Shown: positions 53,001-61,954, counted from the stretch's first letter. The stretch: 64,000 nt of DNA from Bacteroidota bacterium (GCA_023430465.1 JAEZAM010000049.1:14375-78374); one strand, 5' to 3'. Numbers and translations: made by a program. The notes: a model not told the origin generated them from the sequence alone.

Positions 53001-53641
53001 TGGAAGGTGTTTATGTATTCCGCCTTGTGGTGACAGACAACAATGGAGCAACCGATGCAGACACTGTAAAGGTGACCGTCCTGGCGGCTCCTAATCAACC
53101 ACCGGTTGCCCGCGCAGGTGCCAACATCGAGATCTTGTTGCCACAAGATTCAGTTAGCATCAGCGGCAGCACATCAACGGACCCGGACGGCCTTATTGCG
53201 TCATACGAGTGGAACGTGATATCCGGTCCTACGCAGGCGATCATGAGCGGACAAACGACCAGTACCCTGAAACTTTCAGGTCTTGACTTTGGAGAGTACA
53301 CAGTGAGCCTGAAGGTGACCGATGATGATGGCGCGACATCCACCACAACGGTTCGTGTGTCGGTGAAGACAAATAATGCGGATCGCGTGTATGCAGAGCT
53401 GTATCCAAATCCCGCGGTGAGTACGATCAATCTGCGATACATGGTAGTAGGGTTTACGGGTAAGGTCCGGCTGTCGATACTGGATTCGAGGATGCGGGTA
53501 GTGAAGGAAGAGACGGTAATGAAGGATTTGTCGCTGCTCACAAAATCGATCGACGTGAGCCGGTTGATGCCTGGCGTATACTTCCTGTATGTCTCCAGAA
53601 CTGATGGCAAGCGGACGATGCTGAAGTTCGTGAAGCATTAA
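50054..53641 (+). CDS. Secreted polysaccharide-lyase-like protein with nine PKD repeats and T9SS tail
   Basis: A 1195-residue protein. A signal peptide lies near residues 1-32. A jelly-roll domain at ~35-240 resembles the heparin-lyase-I/PL20 polysaccharide lyase family: GYRAEVTIP, MWYGYSTYFENFP, HALQWHP, WYDLVWHVKWS and GIIDVWIDGEL. Then nine PKD/REJ-type repeats of about 95 residues follow (251 to ~1105), each with PPVARAGND, a DPDGxI turn and VYVFRLTVTDNxGATATD. The C-terminus (about 1115-1195) is a T9SS type A sorting domain (YAELYPNPAVSTINLRY). It is probably surface displayed; its carbohydrate substrate is unknown. Confidence 0.85.
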   Translation: MKTKTPYVKPLLLLFCFFLVSSSFVSVSAQLLFQTSFEGSNPFAGLSSTQACCSYSVAANSTVVHDGAKSFRAEVRRNDPAVSSGYRAEVTIPSVSDQGDMWYGYSTYFENFPGGGGGHALQWHPSSSTGSATLSLWVNDGKFDVCINPTGSGSVTHQSGPLKTIVSNRWYDLVWHVKWSGGSDGIIDVWIDGELYFSYRGPTATTGRYFKLGMNRWSMTNDWVIYYDNLKVGRDVDYNTVAPPTSAVPANQPPVARAGNDISLTLPTVIATLDASGSSDPDGSITSYSWSRISGPAGSSLLSPLGVTTLLTGLLEGSYSFKLTVTDNNGATASDTVNVNVLPLIPPPNQPPTVNAGNNISVTLPQNSVTLNGSAADSDGTVASYLWTRVSGPTTFTLGNSTSASTTLSNLVQGVYVFRLRATDNDGATATDDIQVTVNAAPSNQAPNVYAGDNFSITLPQTTATLNGTASDNDGTITNISWVPVHGPASTITNTGSLVTSVTGLTQGVYVYRLTVTDNDGATATDTVQLTVNAAPNQPPTVNAGNDVVMTLPVNSTTLNGTASDPDGNIASWSWSRVSGPTTFTFGSANAATNTVTNLVQGIYVFRLTVTDNAGASRSDNVQVTVNGAAPTNQPPTVSAGNNISITLPVNNVTLNGSATDSDGTIAGYGWTKISGPAAFAIATPAAASTSVTSLVQGVYVFRLTATDNDGATALAEVTVTVNAAPPANVPPVANAGNNVSVTLPINYTTLNGSGTDSDGSIAGYAWTRISGPTTFTLGNAAAASTSLTNLVQGTYVFRLTVRDNSGATATDDVTITVNAAVPVNVPPVARAGNDIVLTLPTSATTLNGSGSTDPDGNIVTYTWTRVSGPNTFVIASPGAATSALSGLVQGVYVFRLTVTDNSGATATDDVAITVNAAPNVPPVARAGNDITITLPQNTATLNGSASTDANGTITGYLWNRISGPSFAMANNNAAIASLSSLLEGVYVFRLVVTDNNGATDADTVKVTVLAAPNQPPVARAGANIEILLPQDSVSISGSTSTDPDGLIASYEWNVISGPTQAIMSGQTTSTLKLSGLDFGEYTVSLKVTDDDGATSTTTVRVSVKTNNADRVYAELYPNPAVSTINLRYMVVGFTGKVRLSILDSRMRVVKEETVMKDLSLLTKSIDVSRLMPGVYFLYVSRTDGKRTMLKFVKH
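50804..53371. repeat. Nine tandem PKD-repeat coding units
   Basis: Nine in-frame units of ~280-290 bp inside the lyase-like gene. Units 2, 5, 6 and 7 are the most alike at protein level. Each repeats NxPPVARAGNDI, TLNGSxSDxDG, WTRVSGP, LVQGVYVFRLTVTDN, in order. The DNA copies differ enough in codons to exclude a very recent expansion. Confidence 0.9.
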
Positions 53642-53663
53642 TCGGTTTCGGGAAAATAGCTGA

Positions 53664-53695
53664 ACGGCTGGCGTGTTTGATACATGGCCAGCCGT
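53664..53695 (+). terminator. Rho-independent terminator after the PKD protein gene
   Basis: Stem ACGGCTGGC / GCCAGCCGT with a 14-nt loop, followed by six T. It is followed 23 bp later by copy 2 of the 27-nt palindrome. Confidence 0.85.
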
Positions 53696-53717
53696 TTTTT
53701 TCTACGCAAAATCGAAA

Positions 53718-53744
53718 GTTGTCAACCTTTTAAAGGTTGACAAC
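53718..53744. repeat. 27-nt near-perfect palindrome, copy 2
   Basis: The same 27 bases as 5517-5543. The shared flank (CGAAA on the left here) shows that this copy is inverted relative to copy 1. It ends one base before the complement of the AraC gene stop and lies in a convergent gene end. Confidence 0.8.
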
Positions 53745-53745
53745 C

Positions 53746-54624
53746 TTATATGAAAACCCTACTGCCATAACTGTAGTTTTCACGAAATTCTTTCGGTGTA
53801 CAGCCCTTCTTTTTCTTGAACAACCGGTTGAAATTCGAAATATTATTGAACCCGCAGTTGTATGCCACCTCGGCTACAGATTGTGTCGTATCGATCAGCA
53901 GCCTCGATGCATGACCCAACCTCATCTCCAGCAGACTGTCCATGAATGTGATCCCCGTTCTTGTTTTGAAAAACCGGCTGAACGACACATCGGTCATATT
54001 CGCCAGGCGTGACACCTCCGTCAGCGATATCGGCTTCTGGAAGTTCTGATTCATGTACTCTATGGCTTTTTCAATGCGCCGGCTGTTGTACGATACCTCC
54101 ACATTGTTGAACGTAGCGTCCGATAGCGTATGCATATTTCTTGAAATAGAAAGATCATGCAGAATGGAAATCAACTCTAGTACCGAGTCAAAGCCCTGTT
54201 TTTGATTCAATGCCATCAGCCGCGGCATGATCAGCTCTGTTGTCTGCCGCGAAAAAAGAATCCCTTTCGCAGATCGTTCAAGCAGGTTTCGGATAAAACT
54301 AAGTTGGTTCCGCCGGAGAAATTTTTCATCAAAGAGATCCTTGTGAAACTGGATCGTTATTTCCCTGATCTCCTTGCTGCGGCATTTATGTGTTTGCCAT
54401 ACGTGGGGAAGATTGGAGCCCACCAGTACCAATTCCAGGTCGTCTATTTCTGCAATATGATCACCAACCACCCGCCGGGCACCCCTGGCATTCATGATAA
54501 AATTCAGCTCCAGTTCTTCATGGCTATGAAGCGGGAAATCAAACTCTGACTTGACACGGGTAAAAATAGTGAAGCAATCGCTACTCGTCAGCGGCGTGAT
54601 TTCACGCAAAATATTTTTATTCAT
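53746..54624 (-). CDS. AraC-family transcriptional regulator of the mannan locus
   Basis: A 292-residue regulator. The N-terminal cupin domain (about 20-100: FDFPLHSHEELELNFIMNARG, LVLVGSNLPHVW) senses a small ligand. The C-terminal double helix-turn-helix (about 180-285) contains ISLTEVSRLANMTDVSFSRFFKTRTGITFMDSLLEMRL and SVAEVAYNCGFNNISNFNRLFKKKKGCTPKEFRE. It is divergent from susC, with a ~214-bp intergenic region. The position suggests that it activates the susC operon in response to a mannan product; that is inference. Confidence 0.9.
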   Translation of the reverse strand: MNKNILREITPLTSSDCFTIFTRVKSEFDFPLHSHEELELNFIMNARGARRVVGDHIAEIDDLELVLVGSNLPHVWQTHKCRSKEIREITIQFHKDLFDEKFLRRNQLSFIRNLLERSAKGILFSRQTTELIMPRLMALNQKQGFDSVLELISILHDLSISRNMHTLSDATFNNVEVSYNSRRIEKAIEYMNQNFQKPISLTEVSRLANMTDVSFSRFFKTRTGITFMDSLLEMRLGHASRLLIDTTQSVAEVAYNCGFNNISNFNRLFKKKKGCTPKEFRENYSYGSRVFI

Positions 54625-54792
54625 GGCTTGGTTTCCTGATAAAATTATAAAAGTTATGATAAAAAAGTATTGTTTTTATAGCGCGTATAATTATTTGCTT
54701 CGTGATCTAAATACGCGTTATTGCTATTCCAACTTCCAGTGCCACGGTTTAGTCATAGTAAATAGCATTATAATTAGCTAAAAAAGTACTAG

Positions 54793-54821
54793 TTGACCGG
54801 CTGCGTTGCCTGCTAATTTTG
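54793..54821 (+). promoter_or_regulatory. Probable promoter of the susC operon
   Basis: TTG at 54793-54795 and TAATTTTG at 54814-54821, a perfect TAnnTTTG box, with 18 bp between. The susC ATG follows 17 bp after the -7 box, so the leader is very short. Confidence 0.6.
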
Positions 54822-54838
54822 GCAAAACAACTTGCTTT

Positions 54839-57800
54839 ATGAAAAGATTAGTACTGCTACGCGTGCTTTTATTTCTCTTATGCACGGGTACTGCAACCCT
54901 GTCTTTTGCACAGGACAGGGTTATCACAGGGATAATTTCTGATCAGACCGGCGCTCCGCTTCCCGGTGCCACCGTAACTCCAAAAGGAAAAAAAATATCC
55001 ACGACAACCGGCGCCAATGGTGCATTCCGCATTACTGTGACACCGGATGTCAACGTCCTGGTTATTTCCTTTGTCGGCATGAAGGAGCAGGAAGTTTCAA
55101 TTGATGGCAAATCTGCAATCGTTGCCTCGATGAACCTTGCTGAGAATAACCTGAATGAAGTAGTCGTGATCGGTTATGGAACTACCCGCCGGGCCAATGT
55201 CTCATCCTCCATCTCTTCCATTACGGAAAAGGATATCAAAAATCTTCCGGTTGCGGGTATCGATCAGGCATTGCAGGGAAAAGTAGCCGGTGTAACGGTT
55301 ACCAGCAACGGAGGTCAACCTGGTGGCGGGGTGTCGGTGCGCGTTCGTGGTATCACTTCCGTCAATGGCAATGAACCACTTTACGTCATCGACGGTGTGC
55401 CTCTTGTAGCGCAAAGCAACAGTCTCGAACAAAATGTCCTCGGTGGTGGCTCCGGTTCCACCGGGCAGAGCGTATTGGCTACACTGAACCCTGCCGACAT
55501 AGCCTCCATCGACATCCTCAAAGATGCATCCGCACAGGCGATATACGGCTCGCGTGGTGCAAACGGCGTTGTACTCGTTACCACCAAGAAGGGAAGAAGC
55601 GGTGCAGGAAAAATCACCTATGACGCTTATTATGCCTGGCAGGAAATTCCTAAGAAACTGGACGTAATGGATCTCCGCCAAAACGCGCAATACATGAACT
55701 CACTTGTTAACGAGATCCGTGCCGTGCCCGGCAGCGGACTTGACAGCATCGGTGAATTTCGAAATCCGGAGAACCTTGGTAAAGGAACCGACTGGCAGGA
55801 TGAGATATATCAACGTGGTTATATTCAAAGTCACCAATTATCGTTTTCCGGCGGAGCCGATAAAACAAATTATTATTTCTCCGGTGGTTATTTTGACCAG
55901 CTTGGTACGCTCATCGAAACCAAGTTTCGCCGCTACAATCTTCGCCTTAGTATCGATCAGCAGGTAAAAAGCTTCCTCCGCGCCGGTATCAGTGCCAATC
56001 TTTCCAGGAGCAATCAGAAGATCGGCCTTTCAGACGGCTTTGATGCCGTTACAAGTGTGGTACTCTTTAACAGCCCCGCTTCCCCGGTGAAGGATATTTA
56101 TGGTAATTTTATTTCACAACAGGTAATTGGCGGTAACCAGTTTGGTAATCCCAATAACCCTGTTGCACTCGCGCAGCTCAGAGATGTGCGCCAGATCGCC
56201 ACCAAAGCGTTTGGTAATGTGTATGCGGATCTTGATATCATAAAAGGCCTCACGCTGAGAAATGAATTCAATTTCGATTTCAATCTTCGCAGTGGTAAAG
56301 CTTTCCAGCCTTACCTGAAGAATGACAGTACCAATGCCACCATCATTTCTCCTTCAAGATTGCGGGAGGAAAGAAACAACAGTATCTACTGGGCTTTCAA
56401 AACCTATCTGTCTTACAACAAGAATTTTAATAAACATGGTATCAGTGCAACGCTTGGCCATGAAGCGCAATACAGCCAGTATGATTATATCCAGGTAAAC
56501 CGTGATAACCTCGTATTGAACCTTCCTTCACTCGCCGCAGGTGCCGGTGGAGATGGATCGGGCGAACAGATCGGTGCTGGTGCGGATAAATGGAAAATGG
56601 AATCCTATTTTGCGCGTGCGCGATACAGCTTCGACAACAAATATTCCATCGAGGGAACACTCCGGGCTGATGGCTCATCCAGCTTTGGACCCAATAACCG
56701 CTGGGGATATTTCCCTGCCGCTTCCGCATCATGGACCATCACGAATGAATCATTTGCCAAAGGCCTGCGCAATCTTAGCTACCTGAAGCTGCGCGTGGGA
56801 ACTGGCGCCGTTGGTAACCAGGAAGTAGGTGTGCCCAATGTTTACACCTCCAACATCAACCTTTACCCCACCGCACCATTTGGCCCCGGCGGCCTGCCTG
56901 CAAACGTGGAAAATCCCAACCTGAGCTGGGAATCTGTGATCACTTACAATGCAGGTATCGATGCTACCATCATCAACCGCCGCATCGATCTTTCTGTTGA
57001 TGTATACAAAAAGGTGTCATCCGATATGTTACTTCCTACACAGATCGGCGCGTTCTCCGGTTTGGGACAGGACTACCAGGATATAAAAACACCGATCACC
57101 AACGATGGACAGATAACCAACACGGGGATCGACATCAGCCTCACCAGCTACAACATTCAAAAGAAAAACCTGACCTGGAAAACGAGCCTCGTATTCAGCC
57201 ACTATAAGAACAGGCTCGACTTCCTTAATACACCTGATGCCATCATCAAAGGTGAATTCAATGAATACGGTACCCTCAACCTCGTCACCCTTTCCCGTCA
57301 GGGATTGCCGGTTGGTTCATTCTATGGCTATGTCACTGATGGCATTTTCCGTACGATGGATGAGCTGAATAACGGAACCGATTGGGGGCTACCCGTTGAA
57401 CCTGGAAGACAATGGCTTGGTGATATCCGTTACAAAGACCTGAATGGTGACAAGAAGATCGATGATAAAGATGTGACAGAAATAGGTAATCCGAACCCGA
57501 AGTTCACTTTCGGCATGACCAATTCGGTCACCTTCATGAATTTTGATTTCTCCTTATTCATCACCGGCAGTTACGGGGCAAAAATATTCAACTACTCACG
57601 CCGCCAGACTGAGGCTATGAACTCGCCTTACAATAACCAACTCACAACGGTGCTCGACAGATATACTGCTGAAAATCCCAATGGCAGTCTGCCCCGGTAT
57701 AATCAATGGCATAACAACAACCTTCGGATCTCTGACCGGTTCATCGAAGATGGTTCGTATCTGCGCATTCAGAATATCTCAATTGGATACAACCTGCCAA

Positions 57801-57997
57801 AGAATATCATCAACAAGGCCAGGATCGCCAATGCGCGCGTATATGCTTCGGTTCAGAATCTGAAAACCTTCACTGACTACTCCGGTTATGATCCTGAACT
57901 CGGTGCTTTCAACAACAACGTACGGTTCATGAATATCGATAACGGGCACTATCCCAATCCAAGAACATTCACCATCGGAGCAAACATCGAATTCTAA
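54839..57997 (+). CDS. SusC/RagA-family TonB-dependent glycan importer
   Basis: A 1052-residue outer-membrane protein from the ATG at 54839; 11 upstream in-frame codons precede the signal peptide and are left out. Features are a signal peptide (~1-24), an N-terminal CarboxypepD_reg-like domain (ITGIISDQTGAPLPGATVTPKGKK), a TonB box region near NEVVVIGYG, a plug domain (DIKNLPVAGIDQALQGKVAGVTVTSNGGQPGG) and a ~22-stranded barrel ending in FTIGANIEF. With SusD it imports oligosaccharides in an energised way. It is the first gene of the mannan operon and has a perfect -7 box. Confidence 0.95.
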   Translation: MKRLVLLRVLLFLLCTGTATLSFAQDRVITGIISDQTGAPLPGATVTPKGKKISTTTGANGAFRITVTPDVNVLVISFVGMKEQEVSIDGKSAIVASMNLAENNLNEVVVIGYGTTRRANVSSSISSITEKDIKNLPVAGIDQALQGKVAGVTVTSNGGQPGGGVSVRVRGITSVNGNEPLYVIDGVPLVAQSNSLEQNVLGGGSGSTGQSVLATLNPADIASIDILKDASAQAIYGSRGANGVVLVTTKKGRSGAGKITYDAYYAWQEIPKKLDVMDLRQNAQYMNSLVNEIRAVPGSGLDSIGEFRNPENLGKGTDWQDEIYQRGYIQSHQLSFSGGADKTNYYFSGGYFDQLGTLIETKFRRYNLRLSIDQQVKSFLRAGISANLSRSNQKIGLSDGFDAVTSVVLFNSPASPVKDIYGNFISQQVIGGNQFGNPNNPVALAQLRDVRQIATKAFGNVYADLDIIKGLTLRNEFNFDFNLRSGKAFQPYLKNDSTNATIISPSRLREERNNSIYWAFKTYLSYNKNFNKHGISATLGHEAQYSQYDYIQVNRDNLVLNLPSLAAGAGGDGSGEQIGAGADKWKMESYFARARYSFDNKYSIEGTLRADGSSSFGPNNRWGYFPAASASWTITNESFAKGLRNLSYLKLRVGTGAVGNQEVGVPNVYTSNINLYPTAPFGPGGLPANVENPNLSWESVITYNAGIDATIINRRIDLSVDVYKKVSSDMLLPTQIGAFSGLGQDYQDIKTPITNDGQITNTGIDISLTSYNIQKKNLTWKTSLVFSHYKNRLDFLNTPDAIIKGEFNEYGTLNLVTLSRQGLPVGSFYGYVTDGIFRTMDELNNGTDWGLPVEPGRQWLGDIRYKDLNGDKKIDDKDVTEIGNPNPKFTFGMTNSVTFMNFDFSLFITGSYGAKIFNYSRRQTEAMNSPYNNQLTTVLDRYTAENPNGSLPRYNQWHNNNLRISDRFIEDGSYLRIQNISIGYNLPKNIINKARIANARVYASVQNLKTFTDYSGYDPELGAFNNNVRFMNIDNGHYPNPRTFTIGANIEF

Positions 57998-58016
57998 GCA
58001 TCAAAAAATAAGCTAC

Positions 58017-59618
58017 ATGAAAATCAAGATATTTGGTATAGCGTGCATGATAGTTCTGGCCTCCTCCGGATGCAAGAAATCATTCCTCGATAACCCATCA
58101 ACCGTCTCGCCGACAGTAGATAATTATTACACCACGGCAGAGCAGGTAAACGGTGCTACAGGAATTCTTTACAATTCTGTATGGAATAACTGGTTTGACA
58201 AGGCGTTTATTTCCGTTGGAGATGTGTTAGGTGGTACGGTCACCGGTGCGGCAGGCAATGCCCAGTATAACTCCTTTTACAATTTTAATATTCAGAGCAC
58301 TGACGGTCTCGTATTTGATACATGGAAGTCCTGTTATAAAGCGGCAGGACAGGCATCCGTACTCATCAATACGTTCGAGAAGAAAAAAGCGCAGCTCGGT
58401 GACCAGGCATTCCTGAACAATGGAATCGCGGAGGCTAAGTTTATCCGTGCATTTGCCTACTTCTACATCGCCAGGACGTTTGGTGATGTTCCCATCGTAG
58501 CCAACCCGGAGCAACTAACTGAGCCTGGCGGTTATCTCGTTCCGAGATATTTCCAGGCCGATGTATTGAAATTTGCTATCGAAGATCTTAAAGTGGCAGA
58601 GACACTGCTCCCTGAAGTGCCTGTTCAGGATGGCAGGGTTTCACGCTATGCCGCAAAAGGTATGATGGCGAAGATCTACCTGTACATGAAAGATTATGAG
58701 AACGCCCGCCTGAAAGCAAAGGAGGTGATAGATTACTCGACGGCAAATCCATCGCGGGTGGGACTCAACCCCAATTACCTGGGTATGTTCACTTCTTCCA
58801 CAATCGCCAACCAGAATAATCCCGAAAATCTGTTCTCTCTCCGCTGGCTTACGGCCATGGGCTGGAACGGTGGAAACAGGTACCAGCTTTATGTTGGCCC
58901 CCAGCCATTGCTGCGTCCATTGCCTACCGCAGGAAACGGGTACTCGGCTGTTGTTCCATCTCTTGATATGCTGAATCCTTCCACCGGTTATTCATTTGGA
59001 GACAATCGCCGGCAATGGTCTGTAATGGAGCATGGCTTCCACAAGGCGGACTGGGTGAACGTGAATTTTCCCGGCGGCTTCACCTATGATACCACTACCA
59101 ACAATACCGATGATTATAAGATAAAAACCGGAACAAGATCAAACATTCTCAAATATGTAGTGGGACCAAACAGGCCAACGGAGCCAGTGAACACGAATTC
59201 GCATAGCCAGATATCAACATACATACTACGGTATGCAGATGTGTTGCTTATCTACGCTGAAGCGGTGCTGGCGGGTGCTGGTTCAACCAGCGATGCACAG
59301 GCACTGGCAGCTTACAATGCGGTACGCAACCGCGCTGGTCTTGTCAGCGTGGCTTCATTTACCCTCGACGATCTGCTGCATGAAAGGAAAGTTGAGTTTG
59401 CCTACGAGGGGGATTATTGGTTTGATATTCAGCGCCAGGGGTTTGCAAAGGCAAAGCAAATGATCGAAGCACAGGAGCGCGGAACCTATGACGGTAACAA
59501 GCAACTGACAAGTTTCAAGGCAACGTTGAGTTCAGAAGCACAACTTTACCTGCCGATTCCGCAATCAGAAACGGTCAGTAATCCAAAACTTCTTGAGCCT
59601 GCCATACCATACTATTAA
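58017..59618 (+). CDS. SusD/RagB-family surface lipoprotein
   Basis: A 533-residue lipoprotein (lipobox SSGC, C19). The RagB/SusD fold is visible from FLDNPSTVSPTVDNYYTTAEQVNGATGILYNSV. TPR-like helices include EAKFIRAFAYFYIARTFGDVPIV, and the C-terminus contains DLLHERKVEFAYEGDYWFDIQRQG and YLPIPQSE. It sits as a lid on SusC and binds the glycan. It starts 19 bp after susC, the usual pairing. Confidence 0.95.
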   Translation: MKIKIFGIACMIVLASSGCKKSFLDNPSTVSPTVDNYYTTAEQVNGATGILYNSVWNNWFDKAFISVGDVLGGTVTGAAGNAQYNSFYNFNIQSTDGLVFDTWKSCYKAAGQASVLINTFEKKKAQLGDQAFLNNGIAEAKFIRAFAYFYIARTFGDVPIVANPEQLTEPGGYLVPRYFQADVLKFAIEDLKVAETLLPEVPVQDGRVSRYAAKGMMAKIYLYMKDYENARLKAKEVIDYSTANPSRVGLNPNYLGMFTSSTIANQNNPENLFSLRWLTAMGWNGGNRYQLYVGPQPLLRPLPTAGNGYSAVVPSLDMLNPSTGYSFGDNRRQWSVMEHGFHKADWVNVNFPGGFTYDTTTNNTDDYKIKTGTRSNILKYVVGPNRPTEPVNTNSHSQISTYILRYADVLLIYAEAVLAGAGSTSDAQALAAYNAVRNRAGLVSVASFTLDDLLHERKVEFAYEGDYWFDIQRQGFAKAKQMIEAQERGTYDGNKQLTSFKATLSSEAQLYLPIPQSETVSNPKLLEPAIPYY

Positions 59619-59637
59619 TGAAAAAACTGAAACAGTT

Positions 59638-60699
59638 ATGAGACATATAAAATTAGCTATCCTGGTTTTCGGTCTTGCAGGATTGGTAACAACCACTATA
59701 TCCTCCTGCCGGAAAGAAGAAAAGGCCGGAGCAGAAGCTTCAGCAAACCCGCAGCCATCGCTGATAGACCCGGGAACAGGCGCCGGTAACGACATTGTTA
59801 CGCTGAAAGGCAGTGGTCTCGGGGACATTGTAAAAGTGGTATTTGATAACGGAAATGTACCCGCCAGCTTCAACCCGGTATTCAATACGGAAAGTGCATT
59901 TGTTTTTCGTGTGCCGGACACCGCGAATGGTGGACAGCAGAACATTGTTTTTACAAACCGGATCGGCAAGGAATTCAGTGTTCCTTTCAATGTGATCGCA
60001 TTACCCAGCATTTCAGAAGTATCCAACTACAACTTCACCGGGGGTACGATCATCACGCTTAAAGGAAATAACCTGCTTGATGTATCGTCAGTCGTGCTTA
60101 CTGGTGACGGAACGGCGGTGACCATCCTCTCCCAGACAAAAAAGGAATTGGTGATCCAGATGCCGGCAAGCATACTCAACCGGAGCTTCCTGACTATCAC
60201 CAATGCAACGGGTCCGATAACAACTTCACAGGAGTTCGTTAACCTGGATAAGGCATTCAAATTTTTCACCGACAATTATGCACCCGGTTACCAGGATGCT
60301 TCGTGGGGTGATGGCGGATTCATCAGCACTACAGAGTTCAAGTCTGGAACGGCTTCAGTTGGAAAGAAATACGCAGCCGGTAACTGGCACCAGCTTGGAT
60401 TTGGATGGACAAATACCCCCAACGATGGGTATACCTATCTGTCATTCTGGATCAAGGGCGCATCAAAAAACTATTCACTCTGGATATCCACCCAGACAAG
60501 TGTGGGCGGCTTCGCGAGTTTTGAACCAGCTACCAAGATTGATGTACCAGCCAATGTATGGACCTATTTCAAGATACCTGTGAATACGTTGAACCTATGG
60601 GCAACTGGTCCGGCATTCAACCAGATCGGCTGGAGAATTCAGGGTCCGGACGGCCAGGATGAAACCTTCTACCTGGATGATGTGATCCTGGTGAAATAA
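59638..60699 (+). CDS. IPT/TIG-domain surface glycan-binding lipoprotein
   Basis: A 353-residue lipoprotein from the ATG at 59638 (an upstream TTG reading and a 7-codon ATG frame overlapping the susD stop are not used). The lipobox ISSC puts C24 after a signal peptide; the residues that follow are charged (RKEEKAG), like surface-export signals. Two IPT/TIG beta domains follow (IDPGTGAGNDIVTLKGSGL and FTGGTIITLKGNNLLDVSSV), then a C-terminal carbohydrate-binding-like domain (ASWGDGGFISTTEFKSGTASVGKKYAAGNWHQLGFGW). This is the SGBP architecture, so it probably binds mannan at the surface. No catalytic signature. Confidence 0.85.
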   Translation: MRHIKLAILVFGLAGLVTTTISSCRKEEKAGAEASANPQPSLIDPGTGAGNDIVTLKGSGLGDIVKVVFDNGNVPASFNPVFNTESAFVFRVPDTANGGQQNIVFTNRIGKEFSVPFNVIALPSISEVSNYNFTGGTIITLKGNNLLDVSSVVLTGDGTAVTILSQTKKELVIQMPASILNRSFLTITNATGPITTSQEFVNLDKAFKFFTDNYAPGYQDASWGDGGFISTTEFKSGTASVGKKYAAGNWHQLGFGWTNTPNDGYTYLSFWIKGASKNYSLWISTQTSVGGFASFEPATKIDVPANVWTYFKIPVNTLNLWATGPAFNQIGWRIQGPDGQDETFYLDDVILVK

Positions 60700-60718
60700 C
60701 AATGACAAATCTTTTTTG

Positions 60719-61864
60719 ATGTATTTACTTCACGTCTTTTACCTGACCATCTTCCTGCTGACTGGATGCAGCCCTGTCCGTGCGCAGCTGCCGGCAGATC
60801 CTGCTGCCACTACGGAGACAGTCAACCTGTACAGGAATATGCATGCGCTTGCGCAGGAGGGCATCATGTTCGGCCACCAGGACGACCTTGCATACGGCGT
60901 AGAGTGGAAATACAAGGAGGGCCGCAGCGATGTGAAAGATGCTGCAGGCGACTATCCCGCTGTTTATGGTTGGGAACTGGGCGGTATAGAGCGAGCCGGC
61001 CGCAGCGCAAATATTGATGGTGTGCCTTTTGGAAAGATGAAAAAATTCATCCGTGAAGGATATGAACGCGGCGCGGTGATTACGCTGAGTTGGCATACCG
61101 ACAGCCCTTTCGGCCATGCTAAAGGAGCGTGGGATACAACACATGGCACCGTAGCATCTGTTCTTCCCGGAGGTGCCAATCATACCCTGTACAAAGAGTG
61201 GCTGGATAGGGCTGCCACCTTCATTGGCGATCTTAAGGGTAAAAAAGGTGAAGCCATCCCTGTATTGTTCCGGCCATTTCATGAGCATACCGGCAATTGG
61301 TTCTGGTGGTGCAGGAATGCCAGCTCGGCGGTCGAGTACGTTACTCTATGGCGATTCACGCATCATTATCTGCAAAACGTTAAGCAATTGCATAACCTTA
61401 TATGGGTATACAACACCAGCGGAAATTTCAGTAACGAAGCGGAGTTTCTTGAGCGCTATCCTGGTGACGATGTGGTGGATGTATTGAGTTTCGATGCTTA
61501 CCAATATGGTGATCCAATGCAGGATAAATCTTTTGAGTTAAATACAAATGCGGGCTTGAAAATCATTGGTAAACTGGCAAAAGAAAAAGAGAAACTTTTC
61601 GCGCTGGCAGAGACAGGGTATGAAGCTATTCCGTATCCGAAATGGTGGACGGGCACCCTTATGTCCGCGATTGGCGAGAACAGGATATCGTGGGTGCTTG
61701 TCTGGCGGAACCATGGCTACCAGGCGGAGTCAAAGAAGATGCATTACTATGCTCCGTACAAAGGCCAGGTATCGCAACCCGACTTCATGGAATTCAATGC
61801 CCTCCCGAATATTTTGCTTGAAGAAGAGGTTAGGAAAAAGAACCTATATGATAGTGTTTTATAA
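60719..61864 (+). CDS. GH26 beta-mannanase, probable surface lipoprotein
   Basis: A 381-residue glycoside hydrolase family 26 enzyme from the ATG at 60719. The catalytic acid/base is E189 in RPFHEHTGNWFWW and the nucleophile is E298 in ALAETGYEAIPY. HQDDLAYGVEW and YPAVYGWELGG are typical of the family. A lipobox LTGC lies at the N-terminus. It hydrolyses beta-1,4-mannan; whether it makes mannobiose (exo) or longer products (endo) cannot be told. It lies 19 bp after the SGBP gene. Confidence 0.93.
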   Translation: MYLLHVFYLTIFLLTGCSPVRAQLPADPAATTETVNLYRNMHALAQEGIMFGHQDDLAYGVEWKYKEGRSDVKDAAGDYPAVYGWELGGIERAGRSANIDGVPFGKMKKFIREGYERGAVITLSWHTDSPFGHAKGAWDTTHGTVASVLPGGANHTLYKEWLDRAATFIGDLKGKKGEAIPVLFRPFHEHTGNWFWWCRNASSAVEYVTLWRFTHHYLQNVKQLHNLIWVYNTSGNFSNEAEFLERYPGDDVVDVLSFDAYQYGDPMQDKSFELNTNAGLKIIGKLAKEKEKLFALAETGYEAIPYPKWWTGTLMSAIGENRISWVLVWRNHGYQAESKKMHYYAPYKGQVSQPDFMEFNALPNILLEEEVRKKNLYDSVL

Positions 61865-61882
61865 GCAGCAATCGTAGACAAT

Positions 61883-61912
61883 GGTTGCGGGTTGATTCTT
61901 CATCCTGCAACC
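61883..61912 (+). terminator. Terminator-like hairpin between GH26 and the symporter
   Basis: GGTTGCGGG pairs with CCTGCAACC (one G-U) around a 12-nt loop, followed by TCTTTTTTT. It splits the mannan locus between outer-membrane genes and inner-membrane/cytosolic genes. Confidence 0.7.
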
Positions 61913-61954
61913 TCTTTTTTTCACACGTAGGCATATATTGCTGAAAATAACAGC

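Noticed and set aside
50804..53371. CRISPR or DNA-level tandem duplication
   Set aside because: The periodicity is at protein level (nine PKD domains) in one open frame; DNA copies are diverged.
54599..54610. Another copy of the TTTCACGCAAA motif
   Set aside because: It lies inside the first codons of the AraC gene (LREI) and the match ends with the reading frame, so it is probably coincidence.
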